From positions 272,857 through 336,856 of the forward strand of contig NZ_CP065801.1 of assembly GCF_023206215.1 (NCBI RefSeq): 64,000 bases of DNA, given 5' to 3'. The DNA is from Butyrivibrio fibrisolvens (GTDB taxonomy: Bacteria > Bacillota > Clostridia > Lachnospirales > Lachnospiraceae). Every line of letters begins with the position of its first letter. Position 1 is the stretch's first letter. This document shows, piece after piece, positions 17,291 through 25,671 of the stretch. The translations under genes and the position numbers were made by a program. The notes below the pieces were generated by a model. The model was not told where the DNA came from and made no database searches. It was given only the letters and a program-made list of their open reading frames with translations.

Positions 17291-17833
17291 CTATAATATA
17301 TCTTTACAGAAGTCGATTATTTCTTTTTTCCTTGGTTCAACATTTTCTTTGTACTCAATTGCTGTTAAACCAAGGTGTCCAGCACATTCAATATGCAAAT
17401 GTCCGTAGAAGTGTTCGATGCTCTGAACGATTCTGTCGCACTCACGCATACTTTGGCCTGTTCTAAGCGCAACGGAGTATCCCCTTTTACCCTCTTTTAT
17501 AGAGGCATGAGGCTCATGAGTGTCGCACCAAGGAGTACATCTGTCTATGAAAGCTTTGTACTGCCCTGGTATATCAGCCCAGTATGATGGAGATACAGAT
17601 ACAATGATATCCGCATTATCAAATTCTTCCATGATCTTAGTAATATCGTCATCCATTATACATTTTGCTGTATTGTGACATGTTCTGCATCCTTTGCAGA
17701 AGTCGAAAGAATAGTCATCTATACATATACTTTTTGTATCATATCTTGAAGAGAGCTCATTATTTATGATACTTGCAATCTCTGCGGTAGCACCATTTTT
17801 GACAGGACTACAATTAATGATCAGTGCTTTCAT
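17291..17833 (-). CDS. NADPH-dependent FMN reductase / flavodoxin-fold protein
   Basis: A 180-aa flavodoxin-like protein. The phosphate loop INCSPVKNGATAEI at the N-terminus binds FMN phosphate; the central CKGCRTCHNTAKC cluster and SPSYWADIPGQYKAFIDRC segment are typical of NADPH-dependent FMN reductases of anaerobes. Its start overlaps the stop of the upstream gene (ATGA at 17830-17833). Part of a second copy survives at 43154-43489. Confidence 0.88.
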   Translation of the reverse strand: MKALIINCSPVKNGATAEIASIINNELSSRYDTKSICIDDYSFDFCKGCRTCHNTAKCIMDDDITKIMEEFDNADIIVSVSPSYWADIPGQYKAFIDRCTPWCDTHEPHASIKEGKRGYSVALRTGQSMRECDRIVQSIEHFYGHLHIECAGHLGLTAIEYKENVEPRKKEIIDFCKDIL

Positions 17834-18984
17834 TGGTTCTCCTTTACAAGCGGTATCTTATAAAGTCTTACTACATCCTTAGGTTTAAAGTCATGGCTGT
17901 ATCCAAACCCCAGAATATTACTTGAAGTAATGACATAAAGGTTATCTTCATCATCGATCATTTTGGTAATTATGTTTCCCTTAACACTTTTCAATAATAG
18001 ACGTTGATAATCCATATCAAAAGCCATTAAATTCTTTGAAGATTGAATACGCAAAACATCATTAACATTATGAAGTTTAATGGGATTATACCGGTCTTCT
18101 GGTATTGCGCCTATACTTTCAACTTCTGCGATCTCATCCTCATCATAAAATTCGTGAACTATACATTCCCAATCATTATAAATTGCCAGTGTGCCAGGAA
18201 GATTTACTAAAGCTCTTGACTGTTCACCGGGAGCCCATTTTTCAAATGGCAACTTATAGTCATATATCTTCTGCAATGAAGGATTTTTGTCGCCTGTTAT
18301 CTGGTAACAGTGAATATGGCTATAGTCTATTTCTCCATCCGAAGGTTCAACCACTCTGACCACTCCATGCTTCCCATCTTCGTAGTCGATTGTCTTATCT
18401 ACTACCATTCCTGGAATTTCGCATAGCAGCTCTACAGTGTCAGAAGCTTTACTTTTCTTTTTGGTTTTGGCATTTTCTGCCTCAATTTCTTTAAGAACCG
18501 CCTCTTTATCAGGAATCAGCCTATCCGGCATATGATCATACATAAACTTTTCTATATAAAATGGAAGTCCGCTAATAGCTGAAAGCTTGCTTATAGCATC
18601 TCCTGCAAACATCTCTTTTTTCAAAAGGTACCTGAAGGCTTTTGCTGCTATAAAATCAAGGTCAAGCATACTCACCATCGCAGAATAATTTTTTGACTCT
18701 ATTCCGCCATATTCATTATAGTAATATGCTTTCTTTTTTCCGCTGCTGTATATGCTCAGTTCAAAAATGTCATCATCAAAATAGATGGTTGTGACTATGT
18801 TTGTATCAAGCGATTTTGACAAAGATACTGCAAGATTGCAGATTCTGTCAAAATCATGCTCGTGTTCATTTTCGAGAATCGTATCCCAATCCTCTACAAT
18901 ATTCGCTACAAAATACTCTTTTCCCGGATCATATTCTTTTTTATCCGGATTATATACGTTCAAATTACAAAGTGAAGTCCCCAT
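17830..18984 (-). CDS. Hypothetical protein, 384 aa
   Basis: An acidic soluble protein (MGTSLCNLNVYNPDKKEYDP...) without a signal peptide or membrane segment. There is a lysine-rich linker near residue 165 (KTKKKSKASD) between an N-terminal alpha/beta part and a beta-rich C-terminal part. I do not recognise a family. It is translationally coupled to the FMN reductase and belongs to the three-gene group 18984 to 16155, which also includes the AlkZ-related protein. Confidence 0.65.
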   Translation of the reverse strand: MGTSLCNLNVYNPDKKEYDPGKEYFVANIVEDWDTILENEHEHDFDRICNLAVSLSKSLDTNIVTTIYFDDDIFELSIYSSGKKKAYYYNEYGGIESKNYSAMVSMLDLDFIAAKAFRYLLKKEMFAGDAISKLSAISGLPFYIEKFMYDHMPDRLIPDKEAVLKEIEAENAKTKKKSKASDTVELLCEIPGMVVDKTIDYEDGKHGVVRVVEPSDGEIDYSHIHCYQITGDKNPSLQKIYDYKLPFEKWAPGEQSRALVNLPGTLAIYNDWECIVHEFYDEDEIAEVESIGAIPEDRYNPIKLHNVNDVLRIQSSKNLMAFDMDYQRLLLKSVKGNIITKMIDDEDNLYVITSSNILGFGYSHDFKPKDVVRLYKIPLVKENQ

Positions 18985-19070
18985 TTTCTATTTCTCCGCC
19001 ACGAATAAACTTTTTGCATTGTTTCAATTCTTTTACTATATATATTTACATGTCTTTTTGCATAGTAACT

Positions 19071-19493
19071 TTAACAATTAGCACCCAATTCATATCCGTA
19101 TTTCAGATACGCTTCAAGCATCTCCATAAAGGTATCGTACTCACCAAAATCATTGCTGCCAGCCTCTCCTATGGCATACTTGTGGGTATTAGCATCATAG
19201 ATGAAACTGTTATCATCTACGCATCCAAACCATATGCATTTCTGATCATCGTCCCACCATTCGAATAAGCTTTCTTCATCGCATCTAAAATAATCGAAGA
19301 AGTTGTTATTCTGCCTGTAGTATTCCTCAAGTTCAGCAACGATTTTCTGCTCAACGCCATATTTATCACATATAGTCCTGAACGCCTTAATTTCTTCCTC
19401 CGAAGCAGGTGTAAGTTCAACACAATGTCCGTTGCAGACATATCCCCACTCGCTCATAGCGCAGTACTTCTCAAACAATTCCTTTAATGTCAT
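19071..19493 (-). CDS. SMI1/KNR4 (SUKH)-like protein
   Basis: A 140-aa protein with the aromatic-rich core FDYFRCDEESLFEWWDDDQK followed by IWFGCVDDNSFIYD and KYAIGEAGSNDFGEYDTFME, which looks like SMI1/KNR4 proteins. In bacteria such proteins are often immunity proteins to contact-dependent toxins, but no toxin gene is nearby. AGAGGA precedes the ATG. Assignment is by eye and moderate. Confidence 0.5.
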   Translation of the reverse strand: MTLKELFEKYCAMSEWGYVCNGHCVELTPASEEEIKAFRTICDKYGVEQKIVAELEEYYRQNNNFFDYFRCDEESLFEWWDDDQKCIWFGCVDDNSFIYDANTHKYAIGEAGSNDFGEYDTFMEMLEAYLKYGYELGANC

Positions 19494-19517
19494 GTCTTAT
19501 TCCTCTTTTCAATATTT

Positions 19518-19979
19518 CTAGCTGAATGATTCAATCTTTTTTACATATACTCTGGAAAGTTCCCCGTTCATATCCTTCAGCTTTGTTTTAAGTTCGCACC
19601 CATACTTCTCATAGAGCCCGACATGGCTTGTTGAGATGTATACTTCTGATATACCTTCTTCCCTGGCAAGTTTTTCAACTTCTTCCATCAAAAGAGCAAT
19701 GTAGCGATGCCCTCTATGCTCAGGGCGCGTAAAAACAAATCCCATCCACGGTGTTAGATCTGTAGAAGGAATATCATCTTTTTTAGCATAAGTACAAAAT
19801 GAGATCAATTCATCTCCGTCTGTAAGTAGCAATACTTTTGAGCCTTCGCCTACGAAGTCAAAAAAAGTCTCATTACTGAGCATATCATAAATAAATCTGG
19901 CTGCTTCCCAGTCGCATTTTTGAATCTCGCCTAGCCAGTACTCTTTTTTATCACTATCAAAATAATTGATTATTCTCAT
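19518..19979 (-). CDS. GNAT-family N-acetyltransferase
   Basis: A single GNAT domain of about 153 aa, started at MRIINYF because the upstream GTG codon has no ribosome site. The acetyl-CoA loop is RPEHRGHRYIALLMEEVEKL and the final strand ends in LYEKYGCELKTKLKD. The acceptor is unknown; the N-terminal part (EYWLGEIQKCDWEAARFIYD) is a recognised Lachnospiraceae variant. One of at least eight intact GNATs in the window. Confidence 0.85.
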   Translation of the reverse strand: MRIINYFDSDKKEYWLGEIQKCDWEAARFIYDMLSNETFFDFVGEGSKVLLLTDGDELISFCTYAKKDDIPSTDLTPWMGFVFTRPEHRGHRYIALLMEEVEKLAREEGISEVYISTSHVGLYEKYGCELKTKLKDMNGELSRVYVKKIESFS

Positions 19980-20001
19980 AAAATGCCCCACAGTCTTTTT
20001 C

Positions 20002-20117
20002 TCAAATAACCTTCTTCATATAACCACATGTAAAAGGGAAGAAATCAAACTTCTTTGTACCTATATGAACAACTCCATTTTGTTCATACCATTTGCGCAG
20101 AACAGCATTTTCTCCTC
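20002..20117 (-). pseudogene. C-terminal remnant of a GNAT acetyltransferase
   Basis: The frame ENAVLRKWYEQNGVVHIGTK followed by FDFFPFTCGYMKKVI is the typical last helix and strand of a GNAT protein (VRxWYE...F/VHxGTKKF). Everything before, including the acetyl-CoA loop, is missing. It lies downstream of the intact GNAT at 20150-20662 but is not derived from it. Confidence 0.7.
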
Positions 20118-20149
20118 TTTAGCAAGCAATAATCAAATGTCTAGTCACA

Positions 20150-20662
20150 TTAAAGCAGTTTTGATATCACCATATTACATCTACCCCAAGCTTCATCCTT
20201 GAACATAAATGCATTCTCATCAGTTCTTCGCTCTTTAAATCCAATCTTTTCATAAAACTTCTTAGCTCGAATATTCTCTGGAAATACATTAAGATGAACT
20301 GCATTAGCATTTGGATTATCAAAGGCGTCTTTAAGCGCAAGCTTTATCATCTCCCCAGCTACGCCTTTTCCTCTGACTTGAGGTGAGACAACTACGAATT
20401 TAAGCATTCCTTCGTTAGTGGTGTTATTAAGCGAATAACAATAGAAGCCCACAACGCTACCCTCATCAGTAACCGCAACGAACGCCTTATCTCCAAACAT
20501 CTCCTTTATTTCAGATAAGATCTGCTGCAAATTACTTTTATCAAGCGGATATATCAAATGGTTCGCACTCCACATAGCATGCGTTCTCTCGTCTGTGATC
20601 CAGTCCTTTATTATGTCAAAATCGTTATCTATCTCAAACTCTCTAATCTTCATAGTCCTCAT
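20150..20662 (-). CDS. GNAT-family N-acetyltransferase
   Basis: A 170-aa GNAT of the RimJ-like broad group. FVVVSPQVRGKGVAGEMIKL gives the acetyl-CoA loop and FPENIRAKKFYEKIGFKERR the conserved C-terminal helix-strand. Start choice between the two close methionines (residues 1 and 4) is uncertain. Acceptor unknown. Confidence 0.87.
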   Translation of the reverse strand: MRTMKIREFEIDNDFDIIKDWITDERTHAMWSANHLIYPLDKSNLQQILSEIKEMFGDKAFVAVTDEGSVVGFYCYSLNNTTNEGMLKFVVVSPQVRGKGVAGEMIKLALKDAFDNPNANAVHLNVFPENIRAKKFYEKIGFKERRTDENAFMFKDEAWGRCNMVISKLL

Positions 20663-20680
20663 ACCTAAAAATTATGAATT

Positions 20681-21943
20681 TCATGACAAAAGAAACTTGT
20701 GTACAGGAATTACTTCTATTGCATATCCATCTTCTTCTATCGTTCTTTCTTCTTCGCTTGTGACTATTACCAGTCTTTTTACCTCTTCAGTTTTTTGGGC
20801 AAGTGATACAAGACTTTTAGTTTCTCTTTCTTGTGCATCACCTAGCGCGTATGCAACCTGAACTGCCATTCCTTCCTCTGGAATATAAAAATCAATATCT
20901 ATTCCTGTCTGGTTGGATTTGAAGTAATATACACCGTCTTCATATTTACGCTTAAGGCAGATTCCTACTGCATTTTCCAGTAGTGCTGAAGGTTTATCTA
21001 CAAGAAACAGCGACAAGATTCCATTATCATAGAAATAAAATCTTGGAGTGCTTTCCTTTTCAGCAAACTTGGAAACATAATTTCTAGTCCTGAATATAAG
21101 ATACGCATTCTCGGCATGAGAAGTATAATCTATCATCGAGTCAGTAGATGTCTTTATTCCTGTAGCTTTTATATTACCGGAAAGTGTATTAAAGGAAATC
21201 TCGTGCATTACCGTCTCAGCAATCTTTTTTACCATAAGACGAAGTGCCATTTTATTCTTAACCTGCTCACGCTCAATAATGTCACCTAAAAGCACTTTTT
21301 CATAAACACTCTTTATATATTCCCTCTTATTCTTCAAAAGAAGAGCATCCGGAAGCCCTCCACCGGCAATATATTCCTGGCACGCCCTTTTGATCTTGGC
21401 AGCCTTTGCTGTTGTAAGCAGCGCCGCTTCATCATGAGCTATCTTCTGAAAATCAAGCGCTTCACTTAGAGAAAATGGCATGATCATTTTAGGAATATAT
21501 CTGCCGCCCAAAACTCTGGCCATTTCTGAACTGAGCATTTTGGCATTACTGCCTGTAATGTAAACATGCCTTTTCTGGTCAGCCATTCTTCTTGCAAAGT
21601 GCTCCCAGCCATCTATTATCTGAATCTCGTCAAAGAAAAAATAAATATCTTTGGAATCATTAAGTTCATATGCAGTCTCTACGACATCATTAAAGTCTTC
21701 CTTTGTAAATCCCAATAATCTATCATCCTCAAAATTCACATAGATTATCTGAGACCAATCACAACCTTCAGATACAAGCTCTCTGGCAATCTTATATAAA
21801 AGGGTAGACTTACCGGATCTTCTAAGTCCTACCAATACATAATTAACGTTCTTCTCAAAAAAATAGTCTCTCGGGATGATCTCTGCATTCTGAATAACTT
21901 CGATTTGATCAAAAATGACTTTTTTTAATATATCGTGATTCAT
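20681..21943 (-). CDS. AAA ATPase with DUF4143 (ATP-binding protein)
   Basis: A 420-aa P-loop ATPase: Walker A GLRRSGKST near residue 40, Walker B DIYFFFDEIQ, sensor ITGSNAKMLS, and a C-terminal DUF4143 domain ending in a nuclease-like fold (YYFKSNQTGIDIDFYIPEEG). Proteins of this type are common and poorly understood; some act with toxins or in mobile elements. I start at the ATG at 21943, after GGAGG; the longer form would overlap the operator region. Its promoter carries four evenly spaced palindromes, so it is probably tightly repressed. A remnant of a relative is at 31218-31439. Confidence 0.9.
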   Translation of the reverse strand: MNHDILKKVIFDQIEVIQNAEIIPRDYFFEKNVNYVLVGLRRSGKSTLLYKIARELVSEGCDWSQIIYVNFEDDRLLGFTKEDFNDVVETAYELNDSKDIYFFFDEIQIIDGWEHFARRMADQKRHVYITGSNAKMLSSEMARVLGGRYIPKMIMPFSLSEALDFQKIAHDEAALLTTAKAAKIKRACQEYIAGGGLPDALLLKNKREYIKSVYEKVLLGDIIEREQVKNKMALRLMVKKIAETVMHEISFNTLSGNIKATGIKTSTDSMIDYTSHAENAYLIFRTRNYVSKFAEKESTPRFYFYDNGILSLFLVDKPSALLENAVGICLKRKYEDGVYYFKSNQTGIDIDFYIPEEGMAVQVAYALGDAQERETKSLVSLAQKTEEVKRLVIVTSEEERTIEEDGYAIEVIPVHKFLLS

Positions 21944-21968
21944 TTTGCAACCTCCGACGAACATTTTA

Positions 21969-22078
21969 TCGTGTATACACGATGATATATTTTAATTTTA
22001 TCGTGTATGCACGATAATTTCAACCATTTTTGTCGTGTATACACGATGGTTTTACTTATTTTTATCGTGCATACACGA
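21969..22078 (-). promoter_or_regulatory. Four-site operator array with embedded promoter
   Basis: Four copies of the 14-bp palindrome TCGTGTATACACGA (one change each in sites 2 and 4) start at 21969, 22001, 22033 and 22065, exactly 32 bp apart. On the minus strand a -35 TTGAAA (22018-22023) and -10 TAAAAT (21995-22000) have a 17-bp spacer almost entirely filled by site 2. Equal spacing of three helical turns puts all sites on one DNA face, pointing to cooperative binding of a dimeric repressor. Confidence 0.9.
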
Positions 22079-22106
22079 CAAAAACATAGTTGTACTATAA
22101 CAGAAA

Positions 22107-22147
22107 AAGAGCCATCTAACAGCAATTAATACTGTCAAATGGCTCTT
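22107..22147 (-). terminator. Terminator between the 61-aa gene and the operator array
   Basis: AAGAGCCAT (22107-22115) and ATGGCTCTT (22139-22147) pair, with ACAG/CTGT inside. On the minus strand it ends in TTTTTC. A similar sequence recurs at 27576-27608. Confidence 0.8.
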
Positions 22148-22169
22148 ATCCAACTCATCTTTAACCCTC

Positions 22170-22355
22170 TCATACTCCTGCCGGCCACTCAGAGCCAACG
22201 TCCAGCCCATTCTCCGTAAGCCAGTCATCTTCCACTGACACAAGTTTCTCATTCCCCGCATCATCCGCAAGAGTAACTGATGCCTTAGGCTTCTGTCCCG
22301 GCTGTAATTCCTCGCAGCCATAATCCCCATCAAATATCTGCTTTATCTTCCACAT
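22170..22355 (-). CDS. 61-aa conserved small protein (copy A)
   Basis: A small beta-rich protein (MWKIKQIFDGDYGCEELQPG ... DWLTENGLDVGSEWPAGV). Nearly the same protein is encoded at 37226-37411, and the differences are mostly conservative, which supports real coding. It starts just after the DUF523 stop, with GAGG in the overlap, so it is probably translated from the same transcript. Function unknown. Confidence 0.7.
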   Translation of the reverse strand: MWKIKQIFDGDYGCEELQPGQKPKASVTLADDAGNEKLVSVEDDWLTENGLDVGSEWPAGV

Positions 22356-22360
22356 AAACC

Positions 22361-22780
22361 TCAGTCCAAGTCCTCCACGTCAATCAGCTTAATCGAAGTT
22401 TCACTAACCATCTGCGCAAAGACTCCCATGCCAGGGATCTTCTTTCCTGTAAAAGAGCCATCGTAAACCTCTTTTACTCCGCAGCTTGGGCTTCTTGACT
22501 GAAGAATACAAACCTGCGCACCAGAATCCATAATCTTCTTAAATGCTGCCTCTGCTCCGGATCTGAATTCTTTATCAACAACCTTGCCTTCTCTGTTGGT
22601 AACAACTCCGTTCACTATCTCAGCCGGAACCCTTGGAGTAGGAAGTCCTCCCATTACTTCAGGACATATAGGAATCACTTTATGATCTTCACAGAAAGCC
22701 CTGACTTTCTCGCTGCAGTTATTTCCACCGTTATATTTGCAGTTCTCACCTAAAAGGCATGCGCTAATAGCAATGACCAT
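22361..22780 (-). CDS. DUF523-family protein
   Basis: A 139-aa protein with the family's conserved features: AISACLLGENCKYNGGNN at the start, ICPEVMGGLPTPRVPAEI in the middle, and LQSRSPSCGVKEVYDGSFTG near the end. The cysteines (CLLG, CPE, SPSCG) probably bind a metal or cluster. The biochemical role is unknown, although fusions with DUF1722 suggest a link to thiouridine or DNA repair. The last 24 codons of a second copy survive at 37417-37490. Confidence 0.88.
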   Translation of the reverse strand: MVIAISACLLGENCKYNGGNNCSEKVRAFCEDHKVIPICPEVMGGLPTPRVPAEIVNGVVTNREGKVVDKEFRSGAEAAFKKIMDSGAQVCILQSRSPSCGVKEVYDGSFTGKKIPGMGVFAQMVSETSIKLIDVEDLD

Positions 22781-22797
22781 TACAGTTTTCCATCCTT

Positions 22798-23055
22798 CTA
22801 TGCTTTTCTTCGATTCTTTCTATAGGTCTCAATTTCTTCCGCTATTGTGTTACAGACTCTCTCAAACAATTCCTCATATGCCTGCTTCCACAGGATTTCA
22901 CCGGGAACTTTTTCAAGGAGATTTTCCTGAACAAACAGCTTGCTCTTTTCTTTATATTTGGGAAGATCATTTCTCTCTAAAAGATGATTTAACTCAGTCC
23001 TCCACAGAATGGAGATTTTCCTCTTATCCTTGACTCTGGGATTTACCTCCATCAT
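22798..23055 (-). CDS. Hypothetical basic protein, about 85 aa
   Basis: A helical, charged protein (VNPRVKDKRKISILWRTELN ... EELFERVCNTIAEEIETYRK). I start it at the ATG at 23055 after AGGATGAGT, but longer frames reach 23121. No known domain. It could be an intact small gene or part of a longer one. Confidence 0.4.
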   Translation of the reverse strand: MMEVNPRVKDKRKISILWRTELNHLLERNDLPKYKEKSKLFVQENLLEKVPGEILWKQAYEELFERVCNTIAEEIETYRKNRRKA

Positions 23056-23210
23056 ACTCATCCTGGCGCCTGTCCTGCGCAGGCAGATAGTATTATTGGA
23101 CATAGCAATAGTGCCATGCACTGCTTAATTCTTTTCACTAAACTCTCCTCATATAAATTCATCAAACGTCAAAGCAAAAAGCTTACTTCCTTAGCACGTT
23201 TTGCTGAAAT

Positions 23211-23579
23211 TCAAAGTTTAATTATCGTCGCAAGTTTCTTTCCACATAGAATTCCAAATATGCAGCAACAACAACTTAGTGCTACATATAATCCGCCATT
23301 CATATATTGTTTCTTCTCAAACAAATTAAAAGCTTCAAGGGAAAATGTAGAGAACGTGGTAAAACCTCCGCACACCCCTGTCTTCCAGAAAAGAATGGTA
23401 TTATCAGATACACTTTCTCGATTACTGGCAATTCCAACAACGAATCCAATTAGTATGGCACCGATGATATTTGTAATCAGAGTTAATATCGGAAAATAAG
23501 TCTTAACAGGAATCAGACTTATTGCATATCGCGCTACTGCACCCAAGGCACCACCAAGTGCTACAAATAGAAAATTCAT
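23211..23579 (-). CDS. crcB: Fluoride efflux channel CrcB (Fluc)
   Basis: A 122-aa membrane protein with four helices. Signature segments are GGALGAVARYAISL at the N-terminus, LITNIIGAILIGF in helix 2, and GVCGGFTTFSTFSLEA, the conserved TTFSTF motif lining the pore. Fluc proteins work as dual-topology dimers that export fluoride. Many genomes carry two tandem genes; here there is one, as for homodimers. I looked for a fluoride riboswitch upstream (23580-23640) and saw none. Confidence 0.93.
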   Translation of the reverse strand: MNFLFVALGGALGAVARYAISLIPVKTYFPILTLITNIIGAILIGFVVGIASNRESVSDNTILFWKTGVCGGFTTFSTFSLEAFNLFEKKQYMNGGLYVALSCCCCIFGILCGKKLATIIKL

Positions 23580-23641
23580 ATCAACCTCTCCGTTAATTTC
23601 TGATATTTATCTTCTACTATATCCGTTTTCCCAAAATAAAA

Positions 23642-23677
23642 AAAGTCATCTGACAGTTTTATCCGCCAGATGACTTT
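23642..23677 (-). terminator. Rho-independent terminator after the Fe-S gene block
   Basis: AAAGTCATCTG (23642-23652) pairs with CAGATGACTTT (23667-23677); on the minus strand it is followed by a run of seven T residues. Confidence 0.85.
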
Positions 23678-23760
23678 AAAATCGAATTCTGTTGTGATCA
23701 CCTTCCGCAATGGATCTTAATTGCATGGAAGATAAACTCTCATCACTCCACACATGAACT

Positions 23761-23872
23761 TCAAAGCGATTCGTTAATTACTGCTTTCAGAGTTTCCGAT
23801 GATTTCAGTAATGCCTCTTTTTCCTGCTCACTAAGTCTGATCGGCACAGAACCTTCAACGCCAGCTCTTCCG
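23761..23872 (-). pseudogene. 3' remnant of L-lactate dehydrogenase (copy A)
   Basis: About 37 codons match the C-terminus of the intact lactate dehydrogenase at 35052-35999 (VEGSVPIRLSEQEKEALLKS...). The upstream 280 codons have been lost, and the remnant now joins directly to the end region of the Fe-S gene. Shows that the ldh gene was once present in both blocks. Confidence 0.9.
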
Positions 23873-23892
23873 ACAAATGTTTGTTGGGAAAT

Positions 23893-24663
23893 TTAATCAA
23901 GTACCTCTCCGTTACGAGAGATGGTTACAACATGCCAGGGAAGGAACTTTCCACTGTTCTTTATAGCATTCTCTGCGGCCCTCTGGAGTCCTCCGCAGCA
24001 TGGAACCTCCATCCTTACTATGGTCACGCTAGCGATGTCGTTATTTGATATGATTTCTGTCAGCTTTTCTGTGTAGTCGCCATCATCCAGCTTTGGGCAT
24101 CCTATCATTGTAACCTTCCCCTTCATGAACTCCTCGTGCATGTTTGCATAGGCGTATGCTGTGCAGTCAGCTGCAATGAGGAGCTTGGCCCCATTATAAA
24201 AATTTGCCTGCGTCGGCAAAAGTTTTATCTGACATGGCCACTGCATCAGTCTTGAGGGATGTGAGCTCATTCTTGAAATCATGTCCTGACTGGGATCATT
24301 GTCTTCCTGGTTGCTTCTCTTAAGCGTCATAAATTTTGACCCCGGACATCCATGTCCAGCAGCATGTTGTTCCATTTCATTCATCATCTTGTTCTCGCAC
24401 TGATGCATATCCTTATCCAATCCTTTCTTTTCCTGTGCTGCCTTTACTGCTGCTTCATCATAAGCAGGCGCTTCCCTTTCTTCAAAAGAAATCGCTCCCA
24501 TAGGACAGCCCGGCAAACAGTCCCCAAATCCATCGCAAAAGTTCTCTCTTACTAGCTTTGCTTTTCCATTCACAATATCAATAGCTCCTTCGTGGCATGC
24601 GCTAGCGCAAATACCACAGCCATTGCACTTTTCTTCGTCGATCTTTATTATCTTTCTTACCAT
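23893..24663 (-). CDS. 4Fe-4S dicluster ferredoxin-type protein (copy A)
   Basis: A 256-aa protein. Residues 1-60 hold two 4Fe-4S motifs (CNGCGICASAC at about 14-24 and CDGFGDCLPGCP at about 43-54). The rest has a methionine-rich linker and an Fe-S-associated domain ending in RMEVPCCGGLQRAAENAI. Proteins of this kind in Clostridia sit beside HcpR-like Crp/Fnr regulators and serve the nitrosative-stress response; here such a regulator is divergently encoded. It is about 96% identical to the copy at 36081-36851. Confidence 0.88.
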   Translation of the reverse strand: MVRKIIKIDEEKCNGCGICASACHEGAIDIVNGKAKLVRENFCDGFGDCLPGCPMGAISFEEREAPAYDEAAVKAAQEKKGLDKDMHQCENKMMNEMEQHAAGHGCPGSKFMTLKRSNQEDNDPSQDMISRMSSHPSRLMQWPCQIKLLPTQANFYNGAKLLIAADCTAYAYANMHEEFMKGKVTMIGCPKLDDGDYTEKLTEIISNNDIASVTIVRMEVPCCGGLQRAAENAIKNSGKFLPWHVVTISRNGEVLD

Positions 24664-24769
24664 CTTTAAACCTCTCTGTTCTTTGCTTTATCCTTGTTCT
24701 GATGGTGTCAGTATAATATACTATCCTTAACAAGTATGTTGTTTAAACCACATTTTAGGAGAAATATTT
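24664..24769. promoter_or_regulatory. Divergent promoter region with inverted repeat
   Basis: The 106-bp space between the Fe-S gene and the Crp/Fnr gene contains TTAACAA...TTGTTTAA, an imperfect inverted repeat at about 24727-24747, placed where a Crp/Fnr dimer could control both genes. The region is conserved in the second block (36852-36957), although the regulator gene there is gone. Confidence 0.5.
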
Positions 24770-25429
24770 ATGAATCTTGAAGGTATAGAAAAAAGCAGAC
24801 TGTTCCAGGGAATGACAGCAAAAGAGCTATCCTCGTGCCTTGACTTCCTGGATGCAAAGGAAAAGAGATTCCGAAAAGACGATGTGATCCTCCATGCCGG
24901 AGAACAGACTTCCCAAATAGGCATGGTGCTTTCTGGTAGTGTTACTGTTGAAAGCAATGACATCTGGGGCAACCGAACTGTATTAAGCCATGTGGGTAAG
25001 AACCAGTACTTTGCCGAGACCTATGCTCTTCTTGGTGAAGTCCTTCTGGTTGATGTCAGAGCAAATGAGGAAAGCCGTATTCTCTTTTGCAATATAAAGA
25101 ACCTTCTTGAAGATAGCAAAAAGAGCTCTCCCTGGAAGGAAAAGCTCCTTAAAAATATACTTATCATCTCATCACAAAAGAACCTTATCCTCTCCGGACG
25201 AAGCTTTTATACTTCTTCCAAGAGCTGCCGCGGACGCCTCCTGTCTTATCTCAATGCCATTGCACTACAGACTGACTCCAGAGAATTTGATATTCCATTC
25301 AACAGACAACAGCTTGCTGATTATCTGAACCTTGAGCGCACCAATATGTCAAAAGAACTCTCACGCATACAAGATGAAGGGCTTATAGAGTATAGAGAAA
25401 GTCATTTCAAGCTTCTTAAGGCTGATTAG
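24770..25429 (+). CDS. Crp/Fnr-family regulator, HcpR-like
   Basis: A 219-aa regulator: cyclic-nucleotide-binding-like beta roll (residues about 15-115, VILHAGEQTSQIGMVLSGSV), long dimer helix, and a C-terminal HTH_Crp (FDIPFNRQQLADYLNLERTN). It lacks the residues that bind cAMP. Placement opposite the Fe-S protein suggests an HcpR-type sensor of redox or nitric oxide stress, an inference from context. AGGAGAAATATT precedes the ATG. It is one of few plus-strand genes and ends overlapping a remnant's stop codon. Confidence 0.87.
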   Translation: MNLEGIEKSRLFQGMTAKELSSCLDFLDAKEKRFRKDDVILHAGEQTSQIGMVLSGSVTVESNDIWGNRTVLSHVGKNQYFAETYALLGEVLLVDVRANEESRILFCNIKNLLEDSKKSSPWKEKLLKNILIISSQKNLILSGRSFYTSSKSCRGRLLSYLNAIALQTDSREFDIPFNRQQLADYLNLERTNMSKELSRIQDEGLIEYRESHFKLLKAD

Positions 25430-25650
25430 CCAATATATGCATCATCTGCAAAGTTGTGGAAATTCTGCTTTTCCAACCACTCTTTCTCTTCGTCATTCTC
25501 CGGAATATCAACACGCTCGATTTTAAAGATAACAGGTCTTGTCCCGTCATTGCAGCATGCGATCATCATTCGATCATCATTAGTCTACCCCTTCATAATG
25601 GATCCACCCCAGAGGGTTGGAGCTCCCCTCGGCTATCAAAATCCAGCATA
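25426..25650 (-). pseudogene. Remnant of an unrecognised gene
   Basis: The frame ACCNDGTRPVIFKIERVDIP followed by NDEEKEWLEKQNFHNFADDA ends at a stop overlapping the Crp stop codon. A second piece (MKGSAFMLDFDSRGELQPSG) lies upstream in another frame. Both look like parts of one small conserved protein that I cannot name. Confidence 0.4.
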
Positions 25651-25671
25651 AAGGCAGATCCTTTCATCTGA

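Noticed and set aside
22052..22333. 93-codon open frame over the operator array and 61-aa gene
   Set aside because: It overlaps the conserved 61-aa gene and the terminator in a different frame and has no protein-like features.
23580..23640. Fluoride riboswitch upstream of crcB
   Set aside because: The conserved pseudoknot core is not present in the short space before the start codon.
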